A stretch of 64,000 nt of DNA from an uncultured Flavobacteriaceae bacterium. Lineage in GTDB: Bacteria > Bacteroidota > Bacteroidia > Flavobacteriales > Flavobacteriaceae. How positions within the stretch are numbered: position 1 is the first letter of the stretch; each line of letters begins with the position of its first letter. The translations under genes and the position numbers were made by a program. Below, piece by piece: positions 44,454 to 53,760 of this stretch. The DNA is taken from assembly GCA_947501845.1 (NCBI GenBank), contig CANMXP010000008.1, positions 62,001-126,000 on the forward strand, read 5' to 3'. The notes beneath the pieces are model-generated. The model did no database searches. It was given only the letters and a program-made list of their open reading frames with translations, and was not told the DNA's origin.

Positions 44454-45320
44454 ATGAAATTCAAATTAATATTTGCTTACCTCTTGTTAACTACATTTTT
44501 GACATATTCGCAAGACCTAACTATTCCTCCAAAAAATTACGTAGATTCTGTTAACATAGAAAATGCTATTATTAGAAGCAACAATAAATTCCCACTATCA
44601 GATCAAGACAATTCTAAGCAATGGGAGTTATTAAAAAAATATTCTGATGAATTTGATGGTAAAAAGATAGATAAAAAAAGATGGTATCCTAATAACCCTA
44701 AATGGAAAGGGAGACCACCTACTTACTTTCACGGATCTAATGTGAGTTTAGAAAATGGCGAATTAGTCATTAGAGTCAACAAACACGGTAATGAAAAATT
44801 ACCTGCTAAATTTACACATACCACTGGATTTATTAAAAGTAAGCAGCAATTTTTATATGGTTATTTTGAAGCTGAAGTAAAATTAATGGATGCCCCATGG
44901 GTATCAGGTTTTTGGATGACCAATGTAAGTAAGGATTGGTGGACTGAAATTGATATTTGTGAAAATGCACCTGGTTTACATTATAATAGACATGATTTAA
45001 ATTCTAACATTCATGTTTTTAGGACTCCAAAAAACAAAGGAAATATTAAAAAGCATTTTTCAAGAACAAAAAAATATTTTTTCCCTAAAGAACTACAAGC
45101 AGATTATCATGTTTGGGGTTTAGAGTGGACACCCGAGTTTATTCGCTTCTATATTGATGGCATCCTGTTTAGAGAAGCCAAAAACACGCATTGGCACCAA
45201 CCTTTGGAAGTGAATTTTAATTGCGAATCTAATAAATGGTTCGGTGCGCTTCCAGATGATAATCGTTTAGATGGTGAATATCATGTTAAGTATTTTAGGG
45301 CTTGGAAACAAAAACAATAG
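44454..45320 (+). CDS. GH16 endo-hydrolase (agarase/porphyranase-type)
   Basis: A 288-residue GH16 enzyme with a signal peptide (cleavage near LTYSQ). The catalytic signature is TEIDICE: nucleophile Glu165, Asp167 and acid/base Glu170. The jelly-roll pattern includes GYFEAEVKLMDAPWVSGFW, AGCATGC-free HDLNSNIHVF, YHVWGLEWTPEFIRFYIDG and YHVKYFRAWKQKQ. The overall form is that of beta-agarases and porphyranases, which cut beta-1,4-linked galactose in red-algal chains. Exact specificity is not readable without structure or alignment. It follows the AraC gene, and the DUF6786 gene starts 5 bp after its stop. It is the only endo-acting galactanase in the window. Confidence 0.88.
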   Translation: MKFKLIFAYLLLTTFLTYSQDLTIPPKNYVDSVNIENAIIRSNNKFPLSDQDNSKQWELLKKYSDEFDGKKIDKKRWYPNNPKWKGRPPTYFHGSNVSLENGELVIRVNKHGNEKLPAKFTHTTGFIKSKQQFLYGYFEAEVKLMDAPWVSGFWMTNVSKDWWTEIDICENAPGLHYNRHDLNSNIHVFRTPKNKGNIKKHFSRTKKYFFPKELQADYHVWGLEWTPEFIRFYIDGILFREAKNTHWHQPLEVNFNCESNKWFGALPDDNRLDGEYHVKYFRAWKQKQ

Positions 45321-45325
45321 ATTAG

Positions 45326-46525
45326 ATGCAAAAGTTTTTATTTACTGTTCGTTTTAAAATGTTAAGGTTACTTATAATTATGTGCATTTTTGGTAGTTGC
45401 AATAAAACCGACACAAGTAGTTATAAAAATGACCTGGAACTAATAAAGGAACACACCAATTTTATTGAGCTTACCACCAATGATGGTAAATCCAGACTTA
45501 TAGTTTGTCCAAAATATCAAGGAAAAATTATGACGAGTACCTACGGTGGCATAAATGGAAAAAGTAACGGATGGCTAAATAGAAGCGCTATAAATAAAGA
45601 AAATCTATCTGGAAAAGGACTCGGGGGTGAAGATAGAGTCTGGATTGGCCCGTTAGGTGGACAATTTTCTTTTTACAACCAGCAAATTAAACCATTGGAT
45701 GAAAAGAATTGGCAGGTTCCAGCTACTTTAGAAAATATGGTCTTTAATGAGCTGTCCAAGACCAATACTCATGTATCATTGGAAAACACCTTACGATTAA
45801 CCAACTTTTCAGGTAGAACTTTAAACTTAAACATTAAACGTGATATTTTCATTTTAGACAAAAACAATATTGAAGAAAACCTAAAGTTTAAATTAAATCC
45901 TGCTATTGATTTTGTTGCTTACGATAGTTCTCATACTCTTAAAAATATAGATTCTGTTAGCTGGAAAAAAGAAACAGGTTTAGCGTCTATATGGAGTGCT
46001 GGTATGTTTAAAGGTAGTGATAACACTACGGTTATTATTCCTTTAAAAAATAACGGATCCATAGCCGATATATACAAATACATGGGACCTCTAGATGCCA
46101 AAAGGCTATATACAAAAAACAAAACATTGCTTTATAAAACGGATGGCAAGTACAGAAGTAAAATTGGGATTCCACATAAATTTGCTCCAGAAATTTACGG
46201 CTGCTACTCTAAAGACCTACAACGGTTAACTATTATTCAATATCGAAAAACAAATGACAGCCTTTACTTTAATTCGAATGCTTTTGTTCAAAAAAAACCA
46301 TATCAAGGTGAAGTTATTCCTATTTACAATAATGGTACTATGGATTATTCTGCTACAAATGAAATCAGCTTTTTTGAATTAGAATCAACTTCGGCAATGA
46401 AAGAATTACAACCTAATGAAACCATAGAACATTTTCATAGAGTTTATCATTTCTCTGGAAGTTTTGATGAATTAAACCATATCTCTGAAACGTTATTAAG
46501 CTTTGAACTTAATCAAATCAAATAA
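45326..46525 (+). CDS. DUF6786-type lipoprotein of unknown function
   Basis: A 399-residue protein with a lipoprotein signal (IFGSCN). ATG at 45359 is an alternative start with a more compact signal; the one given is 5 bp after the GH16 stop. The mature part is beta-rich with CPKYQGKIMTSTYGG, GEDRVWIGPLGGQFSFY, HTLKNIDSVSW and NGTMDYSATNEISFFELES, resembling the supersandwich fold of the aldose-epimerase/GH-like group and the DUF6786 family. The role is not known. Coupling with GH16 implies a role in red-algal galactan use, such as binding or processing an oligosaccharide. Confidence 0.65.
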   Translation: MQKFLFTVRFKMLRLLIIMCIFGSCNKTDTSSYKNDLELIKEHTNFIELTTNDGKSRLIVCPKYQGKIMTSTYGGINGKSNGWLNRSAINKENLSGKGLGGEDRVWIGPLGGQFSFYNQQIKPLDEKNWQVPATLENMVFNELSKTNTHVSLENTLRLTNFSGRTLNLNIKRDIFILDKNNIEENLKFKLNPAIDFVAYDSSHTLKNIDSVSWKKETGLASIWSAGMFKGSDNTTVIIPLKNNGSIADIYKYMGPLDAKRLYTKNKTLLYKTDGKYRSKIGIPHKFAPEIYGCYSKDLQRLTIIQYRKTNDSLYFNSNAFVQKKPYQGEVIPIYNNGTMDYSATNEISFFELESTSAMKELQPNETIEHFHRVYHFSGSFDELNHISETLLSFELNQIK

Positions 46526-46579
46526 TTTTAGTAGATAAATCCCATATTAAAAACACACCTTAATTAAAGTTCTTTCATT

Positions 46580-47989
46580 TTAGTTGTTAAGTATCTTGAT
46601 TGCCTTTTCAATACCTCCATCAATATTTTTACTAAAATCATCATTAAATAAGAAAGGTACTCTATTTTCAGCTACAGGCCCAACCCCGATGCCTTCATAT
46701 ACAACACCATTCATATCGCTATATATTTCATTAGACAGACCTATTATCGCTCCATTGGGCAGCGCATGTGTTAATATATCTGAAAATCCACCGTTGGTAT
46801 TCTCCCCTACTATAGTTACATAAGGTAAATCTTTTAAATATAAAGCAAAGATTTCAGCAGCACTTGCTGTCAAAGGACTAGTAAGCAAAACGATATCTTG
46901 ATTAAATTGAAAATCGCCTTTTGGACTTAACGAGATTATTTGATCTTCTGTAAAGCTATCACCTAACCTTGCCTTTTTTGAAAAAGCTATATGTTCTTGG
47001 TTCGTGAAACGCGATGCAATATCTGATGAAACTTTATCAAAGCCCCCTTGATTAAAACGGACATCTATTATCATCTTAGACACTCCCGATTTTTTAATAT
47101 CATTCATAATATTGTCCAATAATGAATTTAATGTGGTTAATTCATTACTTAAATCAGAACCATATCCAGCCATTCCAAAAATATTCAAATATGCTATATC
47201 TCCATTTATGAAGCCCCACCACATATTTTCTTCACTGTCTTGTTGAAATGTTCCGTCTAAATATTTATCTATAATGACTCTTGATTTTTGTTCCAAAATT
47301 GTATACAAATCATCCTCATTTTCTATGGTAAATTCGCCACTTAAATTAGTGTTCAATCGTTCAATCAAACTTGGTAAACCAGCTTCAATCTCAATATCGT
47401 TTTTTTCATCATTAATACTTACATGTCCATCTTTAAACAAGAGTACCAAATCTTCTAAAACATCATAAAAATTATCTTCTGTAATCTGGTTACCAAAGTT
47501 TTTATAGTCTGTCCAGTTGACCTCTCTTAACTCAAAAAAGGCGTAGTAATCATTAAAAAAAGCCCAAAAATGATCGAAATTAACCTTTGGATCATCTGTA
47601 TTTGAAATATGTTCAGGAAGACAACTATTCTCCAAATTAGGCAAACGGGTAAGCTTAAGTTTAGAAAGTGATTGTTGAGAAGTTACAATGAGTTTATTTG
47701 GATTAACCATCTGTACTTTAAAACCTGATTCTTCCAGATTAAAATCATTATTTAAAATAGAACATCCTGCTGAGGATCTATTATAGATCATATTTTTATC
47801 GTCTGTAAGCTCTAGAATATACCCCTTTTCTGCTATGAGCCAAAATCCATTTATTGAACCCTCAGAAGGCGGTATATATATTCCATCATTATCTGATTTA
47901 CAAGCAAAACAATAAAGTAATAAAAGGCATAAAGAAGACCTCGTTATTGTTTTTAAGACTTTCTTTTTCTTCAAAATAGGTAATTTCAT
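46580..47989 (-). CDS. S41-family peptidase lipoprotein
   Basis: A 469-residue tail-specific protease homologue. A signal ending YCFACKS (lipid Cys30) is followed by a small N-terminal domain (about 45-110), then a S41 region with FWAFFNDYYAFFELREVNW, KDGHVSI, MIIDVRFNQGGFD, and the catalytic Ser in TSPLTASAAEIFALYLK, with VGENTNGGFSD after it. It is exported, so it would cleave proteins in the periplasm or at the surface. It stands between the DUF6786 gene and the next unit, on the opposite strand from both. A specific connection to sugar use is not evident. Confidence 0.88.
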   Translation of the reverse strand: MKLPILKKKKVLKTITRSSLCLLLLYCFACKSDNDGIYIPPSEGSINGFWLIAEKGYILELTDDKNMIYNRSSAGCSILNNDFNLEESGFKVQMVNPNKLIVTSQQSLSKLKLTRLPNLENSCLPEHISNTDDPKVNFDHFWAFFNDYYAFFELREVNWTDYKNFGNQITEDNFYDVLEDLVLLFKDGHVSINDEKNDIEIEAGLPSLIERLNTNLSGEFTIENEDDLYTILEQKSRVIIDKYLDGTFQQDSEENMWWGFINGDIAYLNIFGMAGYGSDLSNELTTLNSLLDNIMNDIKKSGVSKMIIDVRFNQGGFDKVSSDIASRFTNQEHIAFSKKARLGDSFTEDQIISLSPKGDFQFNQDIVLLTSPLTASAAEIFALYLKDLPYVTIVGENTNGGFSDILTHALPNGAIIGLSNEIYSDMNGVVYEGIGVGPVAENRVPFLFNDDFSKNIDGGIEKAIKILNN

Positions 47990-48184
47990 AATCTTGATTT
48001 TTTAAGTTAATGATTGATACCCCTATTGACAATTAAAGAATCAATGGGTTGCAAATAAAATGGATTAAAAAAGAAATTGTAAAAAGTATTTATAAGTAGT
48101 TAATAATAAATTTGGTAGGGTACTTTTCATAAGTAATAAACCAGTATTCCGATTATCTGTAAAATAAAAACAAAATATGTTCTA

Positions 48185-48200
48185 TTTCCTATAACAAATG
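48185..48200 (+). promoter_or_regulatory. Near-copy of the shared palindrome before the GH67/20-like gene
   Basis: ATTTCCTATAACAAAT plus a following G matches the palindrome core ATTTGTTATAACAAAT at 2056 in 14 of 16 positions. It lies 78-93 bp before the gene start at 48278. The rest of the 288-bp gap 47990-48277 is AT-rich, with nothing else I can support. Confidence 0.42.
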
Positions 48201-48277
48201 TTCAATAAACAGAACTTAACTCATATGGTATCTTATAATTATTTAAATTTATAAACTATCAATCATTACTTCCATAA

Positions 48278-50473
48278 ATGAAACACATTACAATACTAAT
48301 TGTCTGCCTACTAACATTAATTTCATGCTCCAATGAAAAAACAGTTAAAATAGAATACGATACTTCTATACCTCAAATTGGTTTTGCTGTAACAGATTTA
48401 ACAAAAGCACTACAATTAAAATCTTATAAAATAGTCCAAAATGGCAATTTAACCATCAAATTCGAACTAGAAGCAAATAGTAGCGCTCCACAAGGCTTTA
48501 AAATTGAAAAAGTATCCAATTCTGAAATCCTTATAAAATCTAGTGATATAAACGGTTTAATGTATGGTGGTTTGGAGCTTACCGAACTTATTAATATTGG
48601 GAAAAATATAAATTCAATTACTAAAGTAGAAGATAAGCCTTATATAGAGAAACGAGGAATTAAATTTAATATTCCCTTAGATGTGAGAACCTCAAGCTTT
48701 GATGATTCTGGAGATGCTGCCCAAAATAATATTGCCGACATGTGGAATCTGGAATTCTGGGAACAGTTTTTTGATAACATGGCACGACACCGTTACAATA
48801 CGATTTCTTACTGGAATGCACATCCTTTCTCTTCTATGGTTAAACTAGACGATTATCCTGATGTAGCATTACAAGATGTTTGTGGGACAACGATCAAACC
48901 TCAAGAAAATGGTAACTATTGGAATGTTCCCGAAATGCCGAGTACCAAAATTATTGCCAATTTAAAAGTACTCACAAAAATGACCATTGACGAAAAGATT
49001 ATGTTTTGGCAAAAGGTTATGAAACATGCAAAAAACAGAGGTATCGCTGTTTATTTTATTACCTGGAATATTTGTTTAAATGGTGCTTCGCCACCAGGTC
49101 CTAATTGGGAAAATGAAGGTCAGGTTGGAAAATATGGTATTACAAACGATTATAAAAATGACATCAGTAAAGATTATTTGCGAAAATCTGTAAAACAGTT
49201 TCTTTTAAATTATCCAGACGTTACAGGTATTGGAGTTACTGCTGGTGAAAACATGCGGACTCCTATGAATGATGATGACAAGGAAAAATGGCTCTGGGAA
49301 ACTTATGGTTTAGGCATTTTAGATGCCAAAGAATTACAACCTGATAGAACAGTAAATTTTATCCATCGTTTTTGGTGGACAGACATGAAAATAGTAAATA
49401 AATACTGGGATAACTACCCAGATCCTTTTGAGATGAGTTTTAAATATGCTAAAGCCCATATGTATTCTGCCGTAGACCCACCTTTTTACAAACCATTTGC
49501 CGAATGGATGAAAACAGAAAATTTAAAGTCCTGGTGGAATCTTAGAAATGATGACATCTTTATTCATCGGTGGGGAGATCCACAATTTGCCAGTGATTTT
49601 ATTAAACATTTACCTTTTAACCAAACTGCTGGTTACCACATGGGATCGGACGGCTATGTTTGGGGCAGGGAATTTATTAGTAAACAACCTGCTACTCCAA
49701 GACAATTAGAAATTGATAAACATTGGTACAATTTTATGCTTTGGGGAAGGCTAGGATACAACCCCGATATTCCAGAAGATAGATTTCAACAAATCTTAGC
49801 TTCAAAATACCCAGAAACCGATGCCGAACTATTAATGAGTACTTGGGCAGAAGCCTCTAAAATAATACCACAAGTTACAAGGTTTGTTTGGGGAGATTGG
49901 GATTTCCATTGGCAACCAGAAGCATGTATGGAGATATGGAATGATTTAAAATCGGTTGATAAATTCAGAACCAATCCTACTATGGAAGGCAGTGGTATTT
50001 TAAATGCTTCAGACTATGTTAAAGCCATTTTAAGCGATGAAGACATAAAGTCAATAACACCTCTTGATGTTGTAAGCAATTTAACCACTTATTCAAGTAA
50101 TTCAATTAAAAATGCCGATAAATTATTAGCAGGGGAAACTTCTGAAGAATTAAAACAAACATTGTTAGACATTAAATCTATGAGTTTTTTAGGCGAATAT
50201 TATGCTCATAAAATCAATGCAGCTGTAGCATTAGAATTTTTTAAAAATAACGGTGAGGCCTCCCACAAAGAAAAAGCTATTGACCATCTAAAAAATGCCG
50301 TGACTAGCTGGGAAAAATATACAAATATTAATGTCCCCAGATATGAAAGGCAAAACTTTGCTCGTTTAAGAACCTTTGATTGGGAAAAACAACTTGAAAC
50401 CATAAAAAAAGAAGTTGATTTTGCCAGAAACATCAAGACTTACGAGGAAGAAAAAGGCTCTAGTAAAAAATAA
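48278..50473 (+). CDS. Lipoprotein with GH67/GH20-like architecture, family unassigned
   Basis: A 731-residue protein with a signal ending LISCSN (lipid Cys17). The N-terminal 20-110 region (EYDTSIPQIGFAVTDLTKAL, INGLMYGGLELTELI) resembles the small alpha/beta domain that precedes GH67, GH20 and GH84 barrels. A barrel follows with PYIEKRGIKFNIPLDVRTSS, FFDNMARHRYNTISYWNAHPF, GIAVYFITWNI, GIGVTAGENMR (candidate catalytic Glu region) and HRFWWTDMKIV, then a helical C-terminus (about 560-731). I cannot assign a family. It may be an exo-acting uronidase or hexosaminidase-like enzyme. Position beside GH16 and a shared upstream motif suggests glycan processing. Confidence 0.7.
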   Translation: MKHITILIVCLLTLISCSNEKTVKIEYDTSIPQIGFAVTDLTKALQLKSYKIVQNGNLTIKFELEANSSAPQGFKIEKVSNSEILIKSSDINGLMYGGLELTELINIGKNINSITKVEDKPYIEKRGIKFNIPLDVRTSSFDDSGDAAQNNIADMWNLEFWEQFFDNMARHRYNTISYWNAHPFSSMVKLDDYPDVALQDVCGTTIKPQENGNYWNVPEMPSTKIIANLKVLTKMTIDEKIMFWQKVMKHAKNRGIAVYFITWNICLNGASPPGPNWENEGQVGKYGITNDYKNDISKDYLRKSVKQFLLNYPDVTGIGVTAGENMRTPMNDDDKEKWLWETYGLGILDAKELQPDRTVNFIHRFWWTDMKIVNKYWDNYPDPFEMSFKYAKAHMYSAVDPPFYKPFAEWMKTENLKSWWNLRNDDIFIHRWGDPQFASDFIKHLPFNQTAGYHMGSDGYVWGREFISKQPATPRQLEIDKHWYNFMLWGRLGYNPDIPEDRFQQILASKYPETDAELLMSTWAEASKIIPQVTRFVWGDWDFHWQPEACMEIWNDLKSVDKFRTNPTMEGSGILNASDYVKAILSDEDIKSITPLDVVSNLTTYSSNSIKNADKLLAGETSEELKQTLLDIKSMSFLGEYYAHKINAAVALEFFKNNGEASHKEKAIDHLKNAVTSWEKYTNINVPRYERQNFARLRTFDWEKQLETIKKEVDFARNIKTYEEEKGSSKK

Positions 50474-50595
50474 AATGACGGATCATGCTCAAAAGTTATG
50501 TTTAAGCAAAATCCCTAGTCAATTTTAGCTGGGAGCAGATTAGTATTTGGCTCTTTTTGTCCATCATAGTGGCCTTGTTTAATTTAACCCTCCTA

Positions 50596-50638
50596 AATTT
50601 CGATTTTATCGAAATTATCCTCCCTTTTAAAAGTGAGG
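50596..50638. terminator. Adjacent hairpins after the GH67/20-like gene
   Basis: AATTTCGAT (50596-50604) and ATCGAAATT (50608-50616) form a perfect 9-bp stem with a 3-base loop. Next to it CCTCCCTTTT and AAAAGTGAGG (50619-50638) form an almost perfect palindrome. They may end the upstream transcript, but a long T run is lacking. Confidence 0.4.
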
Positions 50639-50722
50639 AACAAGTCCGATTTGTATTTTCAAATACGAACTTAAACTTTAATATTATATAGTTGAATTAA
50701 GATAAAATATTATACAATGAGC

Positions 50723-50754
50723 AGACCTGACAGGTTTTAAAACCTGTCAGGTCT
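50723..50754. repeat. Perfect 32-bp palindrome
   Basis: The left arm AGACCTGACAGGTTTT (50723-50738) is the exact reverse complement of the right arm (50739-50754), with no loop bases. This is the type of palindromic intergenic element dispersed in Flavobacteriia. It lies in the 615-bp region 50474-51088 between convergent genes, which has no gene I can support; another inverted pair, TTTGTCGAAA (50963-50972) and TTTCGACAAA (51014-51023), lies further on. Confidence 0.7.
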
Positions 50755-51088
50755 CTCTTAAACACAAATGCAGATTATGTTAAATTACTATGATTTAGCT
50801 ATAGTTTTAGTTTAACATTGAAATCTTATTGATGCGACTGTTATGTCCTTAAACTTGTTTTGTTAAATATTATTTCTTTTCACAAACAACTTTTGGTATT
50901 GATTCAAAACGGCCTCTTGAAACTCTGTGAAATTTAAAAAATAAGTACCAAGTCACATTAAGTTTGTCGAAATGTTTTCTCAACTAACTAATATTTAATT
51001 GTCGGTTTCGGCGTTTCGACAAATCCTGTACCAAATGTAATAGAGGTACCAATGACAATTAATGACTTCCTAGACTGTCTTTTTTCAA

Positions 51089-51910
51089 TTAATTCTTTTT
51101 GTATTGAAATTGTTTATCGAAACCAACTTGTCTATAGGCATCTGTATTAGGCAAAACGAACTGGTACTCATGCATTTCGTCAATAGAAATATTTAACGAT
51201 TCAGCATTAAATTCCATAACGTGACCTCCAAATTTTTTGTCGTCCGAAATAAAATGCAAATGATAGCCTGCAACGTTTATATCTCCAATAAATTTAGGAC
51301 AATAAAAGCCTACCATCGTACCTTCTATTTCTTCCGCCTTGAAAATAGGCCTATTCGGAATCAATACATCTAAACCTTCTTTAAAGGGAGGCTCTTGTTT
51401 GCTTAAACCCCCACACTTTATATTTTTAAATGTCCCATGAATTTTAAATCCATAAAACATATTTTTTGAAGGGAGTTGTTTGTTTATTTCAACTCTTAAT
51501 GAATCGTAATTTATGGCATTGGTAATTTTAAACGATAGATCTTCATCAAAAAAAGTTGTGTTTACGTATACAATCTTATCGTCATCTTTTGCAACACTAA
51601 CACGACCATCTTCAGTAGCCTTATAAGGAATCCCATCAAGCATGATTAACTCGCCGTCAAGCTTTGTGTAAGACCCTAACCCAATATCTCCTTTTGTCTT
51701 TAATTTAGACACGGTTAAATCTCCTTCAAAAACTTTATTCACAAAAGCGTACCATATGGAATAATGATAAAACAAATCGCGATTCATGCTTGTTTTTTCT
51801 ATTACAACTGGGGTATCGGCTATTTTGGTATCATTTTTACAGGCACTACATAAAATAAGTGTTAAAAAAGTGCAACTAAAAAGTAGAAAGGGCGTTTTTT
51901 TAAATATCAT
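51089..51910 (-). CDS. Exported acetolactate-decarboxylase-like lipoprotein
   Basis: A 273-residue homologue of alpha-acetolactate decarboxylase (BudA/AlsD). An ATG at 51943 lies inside the upstream sulfatase gene, so ATG at 51910, 11 bp after that stop, is chosen. It begins with a lipoprotein signal (ending LCSACKND, lipid Cys24), which the cytoplasmic fermentative enzyme lacks. Family motifs are WYAFVNKVFEGDLTVSKLK, GDIGLGSYTKLDGELIMLDG and the metal site HLHFISDD...GGHV with His217, His219 and His230. The Cys-anchored form coupled to a sulfatase is unusual. It may act on a sugar-derived keto acid or be a binding protein that lost catalysis. Confidence 0.85.
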   Translation of the reverse strand: MIFKKTPFLLFSCTFLTLILCSACKNDTKIADTPVVIEKTSMNRDLFYHYSIWYAFVNKVFEGDLTVSKLKTKGDIGLGSYTKLDGELIMLDGIPYKATEDGRVSVAKDDDKIVYVNTTFFDEDLSFKITNAINYDSLRVEINKQLPSKNMFYGFKIHGTFKNIKCGGLSKQEPPFKEGLDVLIPNRPIFKAEEIEGTMVGFYCPKFIGDINVAGYHLHFISDDKKFGGHVMEFNAESLNISIDEMHEYQFVLPNTDAYRQVGFDKQFQYKKN

Positions 51911-51920
51911 TTTTCTTGGT

Positions 51921-53744
51921 TTATATTCTTTTGACATAAGCATAATAAGCTACATTTTCTTCTCCTTTAGAATTTGTGAAATTAGCTGTGAATTTAGTTT
52001 TTCCAGATTTTAAATGCACTTTAAAATCTGCTGATTTATCGGTGCTTGCAACCTGAATAGTTTCGTTTATTTGATCTCCTATCGTTATAGATGCCTTTAC
52101 AAAATTTAAATTAGCTCCTTCAGGGATATCAAACTCTAACCCTGGAAGCTCCTCTGTAGCTACTTTAGATACAGATGTATTTATTAATAAATCTGATTCT
52201 TCAGGGTATCTTCTTAGAGAAATCTCATAATCGCCTTCATGCTTTACATCAATACTCCAATACCCCGATCCTATTTTTCCTTTTCTTATCTGAATTTGGT
52301 TCCAAGGATAATCTTCTTTAGCGGAATGCACATCATGAGCTGTTAAGATTACAGGATTTTCTTCCTCAACCCCAATTTTAAAGAAGATTTGCTCATTAAA
52401 TTTACCAGATATACGGGTCCACCATTTTTCGTAGAAATTCCGCATATCCGCTACTCTTTCTGGATATTTGGATGCCACATCATTTGCTTGCCCCTTATCA
52501 TTCTCAATATTGTAAAGTTCTGTTCCATTAATCAATCGCCATTTATTTTGCATGACCGAAGAATTTTTCCACTTTTTTGGAACTTCTAAGCGTTGTGAAT
52601 CTGTAACCAACATTCTATTATTTGTACCTGTGGAATCTGAAAACATGGAGACTAGACTTTGTCCATGAATCTCTAAATGATTTTTAGCTAATTTTAAGTC
52701 GCACAACTCGGCCAACGTTGGTAAAATATCTATTTGGGCTGTTAGCTCGTTAATGTCTTTTGAGATGTTAATATTTCCATTCTTCCAATGAATAAAAAAT
52801 GGGACTCTATGGCCACCTTCATATTCACTACCTTTTACACCTCTCATTTCTGCATTAAACCCTGTCGTTTTTCCATTTCTATTATAATACCCCGAAGATG
52901 TACCATTATCTGTCATGAAAATTAAAATCGTATTATCAGCAATATCCAATGCCTTCAAAGTACTTCTTAATTTTCCAAAATTGTCATCAACATTAGTAAT
53001 CATTCCGTAAAAACGTTTTTGAGTATCTGCTAAAATAGCATCACTCAAATCCTTATACATATTATAATAATGTACAGGAACATTGTAAGGCCCATGAGGT
53101 GCATTTGTTGATATGTAACAAAAAAAAGGCGTTTCTTTATTCGATTCTATAAACTTGATTGCTTCCTCGAAAAATACATCTGTGCAATAGCCATCATACT
53201 TAACAGGTTTTCCATTTTTAAAATATGTATCATCAAAATAATCATTCCCCCAATAATCTGGTGTTTGTTGTACACCACCTCCATAGTGCATGACTGTTTC
53301 CTGAAATCCACGATCATGAGCTCTAAACGGGTAATTATCTCCCATATGCCATTTTCCAAAAGCGGCTGTTGCATAACCATTTTCTGTAAACATATCTGCC
53401 ATCGTCTTTTCATCTTCTCTTAATAGCGACCTCCCTCCAACGGTATGCCATACTCCTGTACTATTGGCAAATCTTCCCGTCATCAAAGCCGAACGCGTTG
53501 GTGCACAGGTGGGATTAACATGAAAATCTGTTAAATGATAACTTTCATTATAAAATGCATCAATATTTGGTGTTTTAATAATTTGGTTTCCATGTACTCC
53601 AATGTCTCCATAACCTTGATCGTCTGTAATGACTAAAATCACATTAGGTTTTTTAGTTTTCTTTATTACCTCTTCATTTTTTGTTTTACAACTTGTAAAA
53701 CTCAAAACGATGAATATGATCACTATTTTAATGGACTTTTTCAT
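51921..53744 (-). CDS. Sulfatase lipoprotein with C-terminal beta domain (CAPTR form)
   Basis: A 607-residue S1 sulfatase lipoprotein (signal ending FTSCKT, Cys19). Motifs are VILVITDDQGYGDIG, the maturation site CAPTRSALMTGR with Cys80 and Thr in the usual Ser position, FGKWHMGDN, APHGPYN and FMTDNGTSSG. A C-terminal extension of about 130 residues (from about 475, with GSGYWSIDVKHEGDYEISLRRYPEE) is a beta-rich domain not required for catalysis, perhaps for glycan binding. It is downstream of the kelch gene (16 bp apart) and upstream of the acetolactate decarboxylase homologue. These three likely form one operon. Confidence 0.91.
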   Translation of the reverse strand: MKKSIKIVIIFIVLSFTSCKTKNEEVIKKTKKPNVILVITDDQGYGDIGVHGNQIIKTPNIDAFYNESYHLTDFHVNPTCAPTRSALMTGRFANSTGVWHTVGGRSLLREDEKTMADMFTENGYATAAFGKWHMGDNYPFRAHDRGFQETVMHYGGGVQQTPDYWGNDYFDDTYFKNGKPVKYDGYCTDVFFEEAIKFIESNKETPFFCYISTNAPHGPYNVPVHYYNMYKDLSDAILADTQKRFYGMITNVDDNFGKLRSTLKALDIADNTILIFMTDNGTSSGYYNRNGKTTGFNAEMRGVKGSEYEGGHRVPFFIHWKNGNINISKDINELTAQIDILPTLAELCDLKLAKNHLEIHGQSLVSMFSDSTGTNNRMLVTDSQRLEVPKKWKNSSVMQNKWRLINGTELYNIENDKGQANDVASKYPERVADMRNFYEKWWTRISGKFNEQIFFKIGVEEENPVILTAHDVHSAKEDYPWNQIQIRKGKIGSGYWSIDVKHEGDYEISLRRYPEESDLLINTSVSKVATEELPGLEFDIPEGANLNFVKASITIGDQINETIQVASTDKSADFKVHLKSGKTKFTANFTNSKGEENVAYYAYVKRI

Positions 53745-53760
53745 TAAAGTATGCTTTATA

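Noticed and set aside
44454-45320. GH16 gene as kappa-carrageenase or laminarinase
   Set aside because: The P450 trio and L-galactose genes favour an agar/porphyran-type enzyme, but specificity cannot be settled, so only the broad call is given.
46580-47989. S41 peptidase as a dedicated part of the polysaccharide system
   Set aside because: It stands alone on the opposite strand from both neighbours; no specific link to sugar use could be supported.
50474-51088. CRISPR-like array in the palindrome-rich gap
   Set aside because: The inverted repeats are of different sequence and not regularly spaced, and there are no cas genes.
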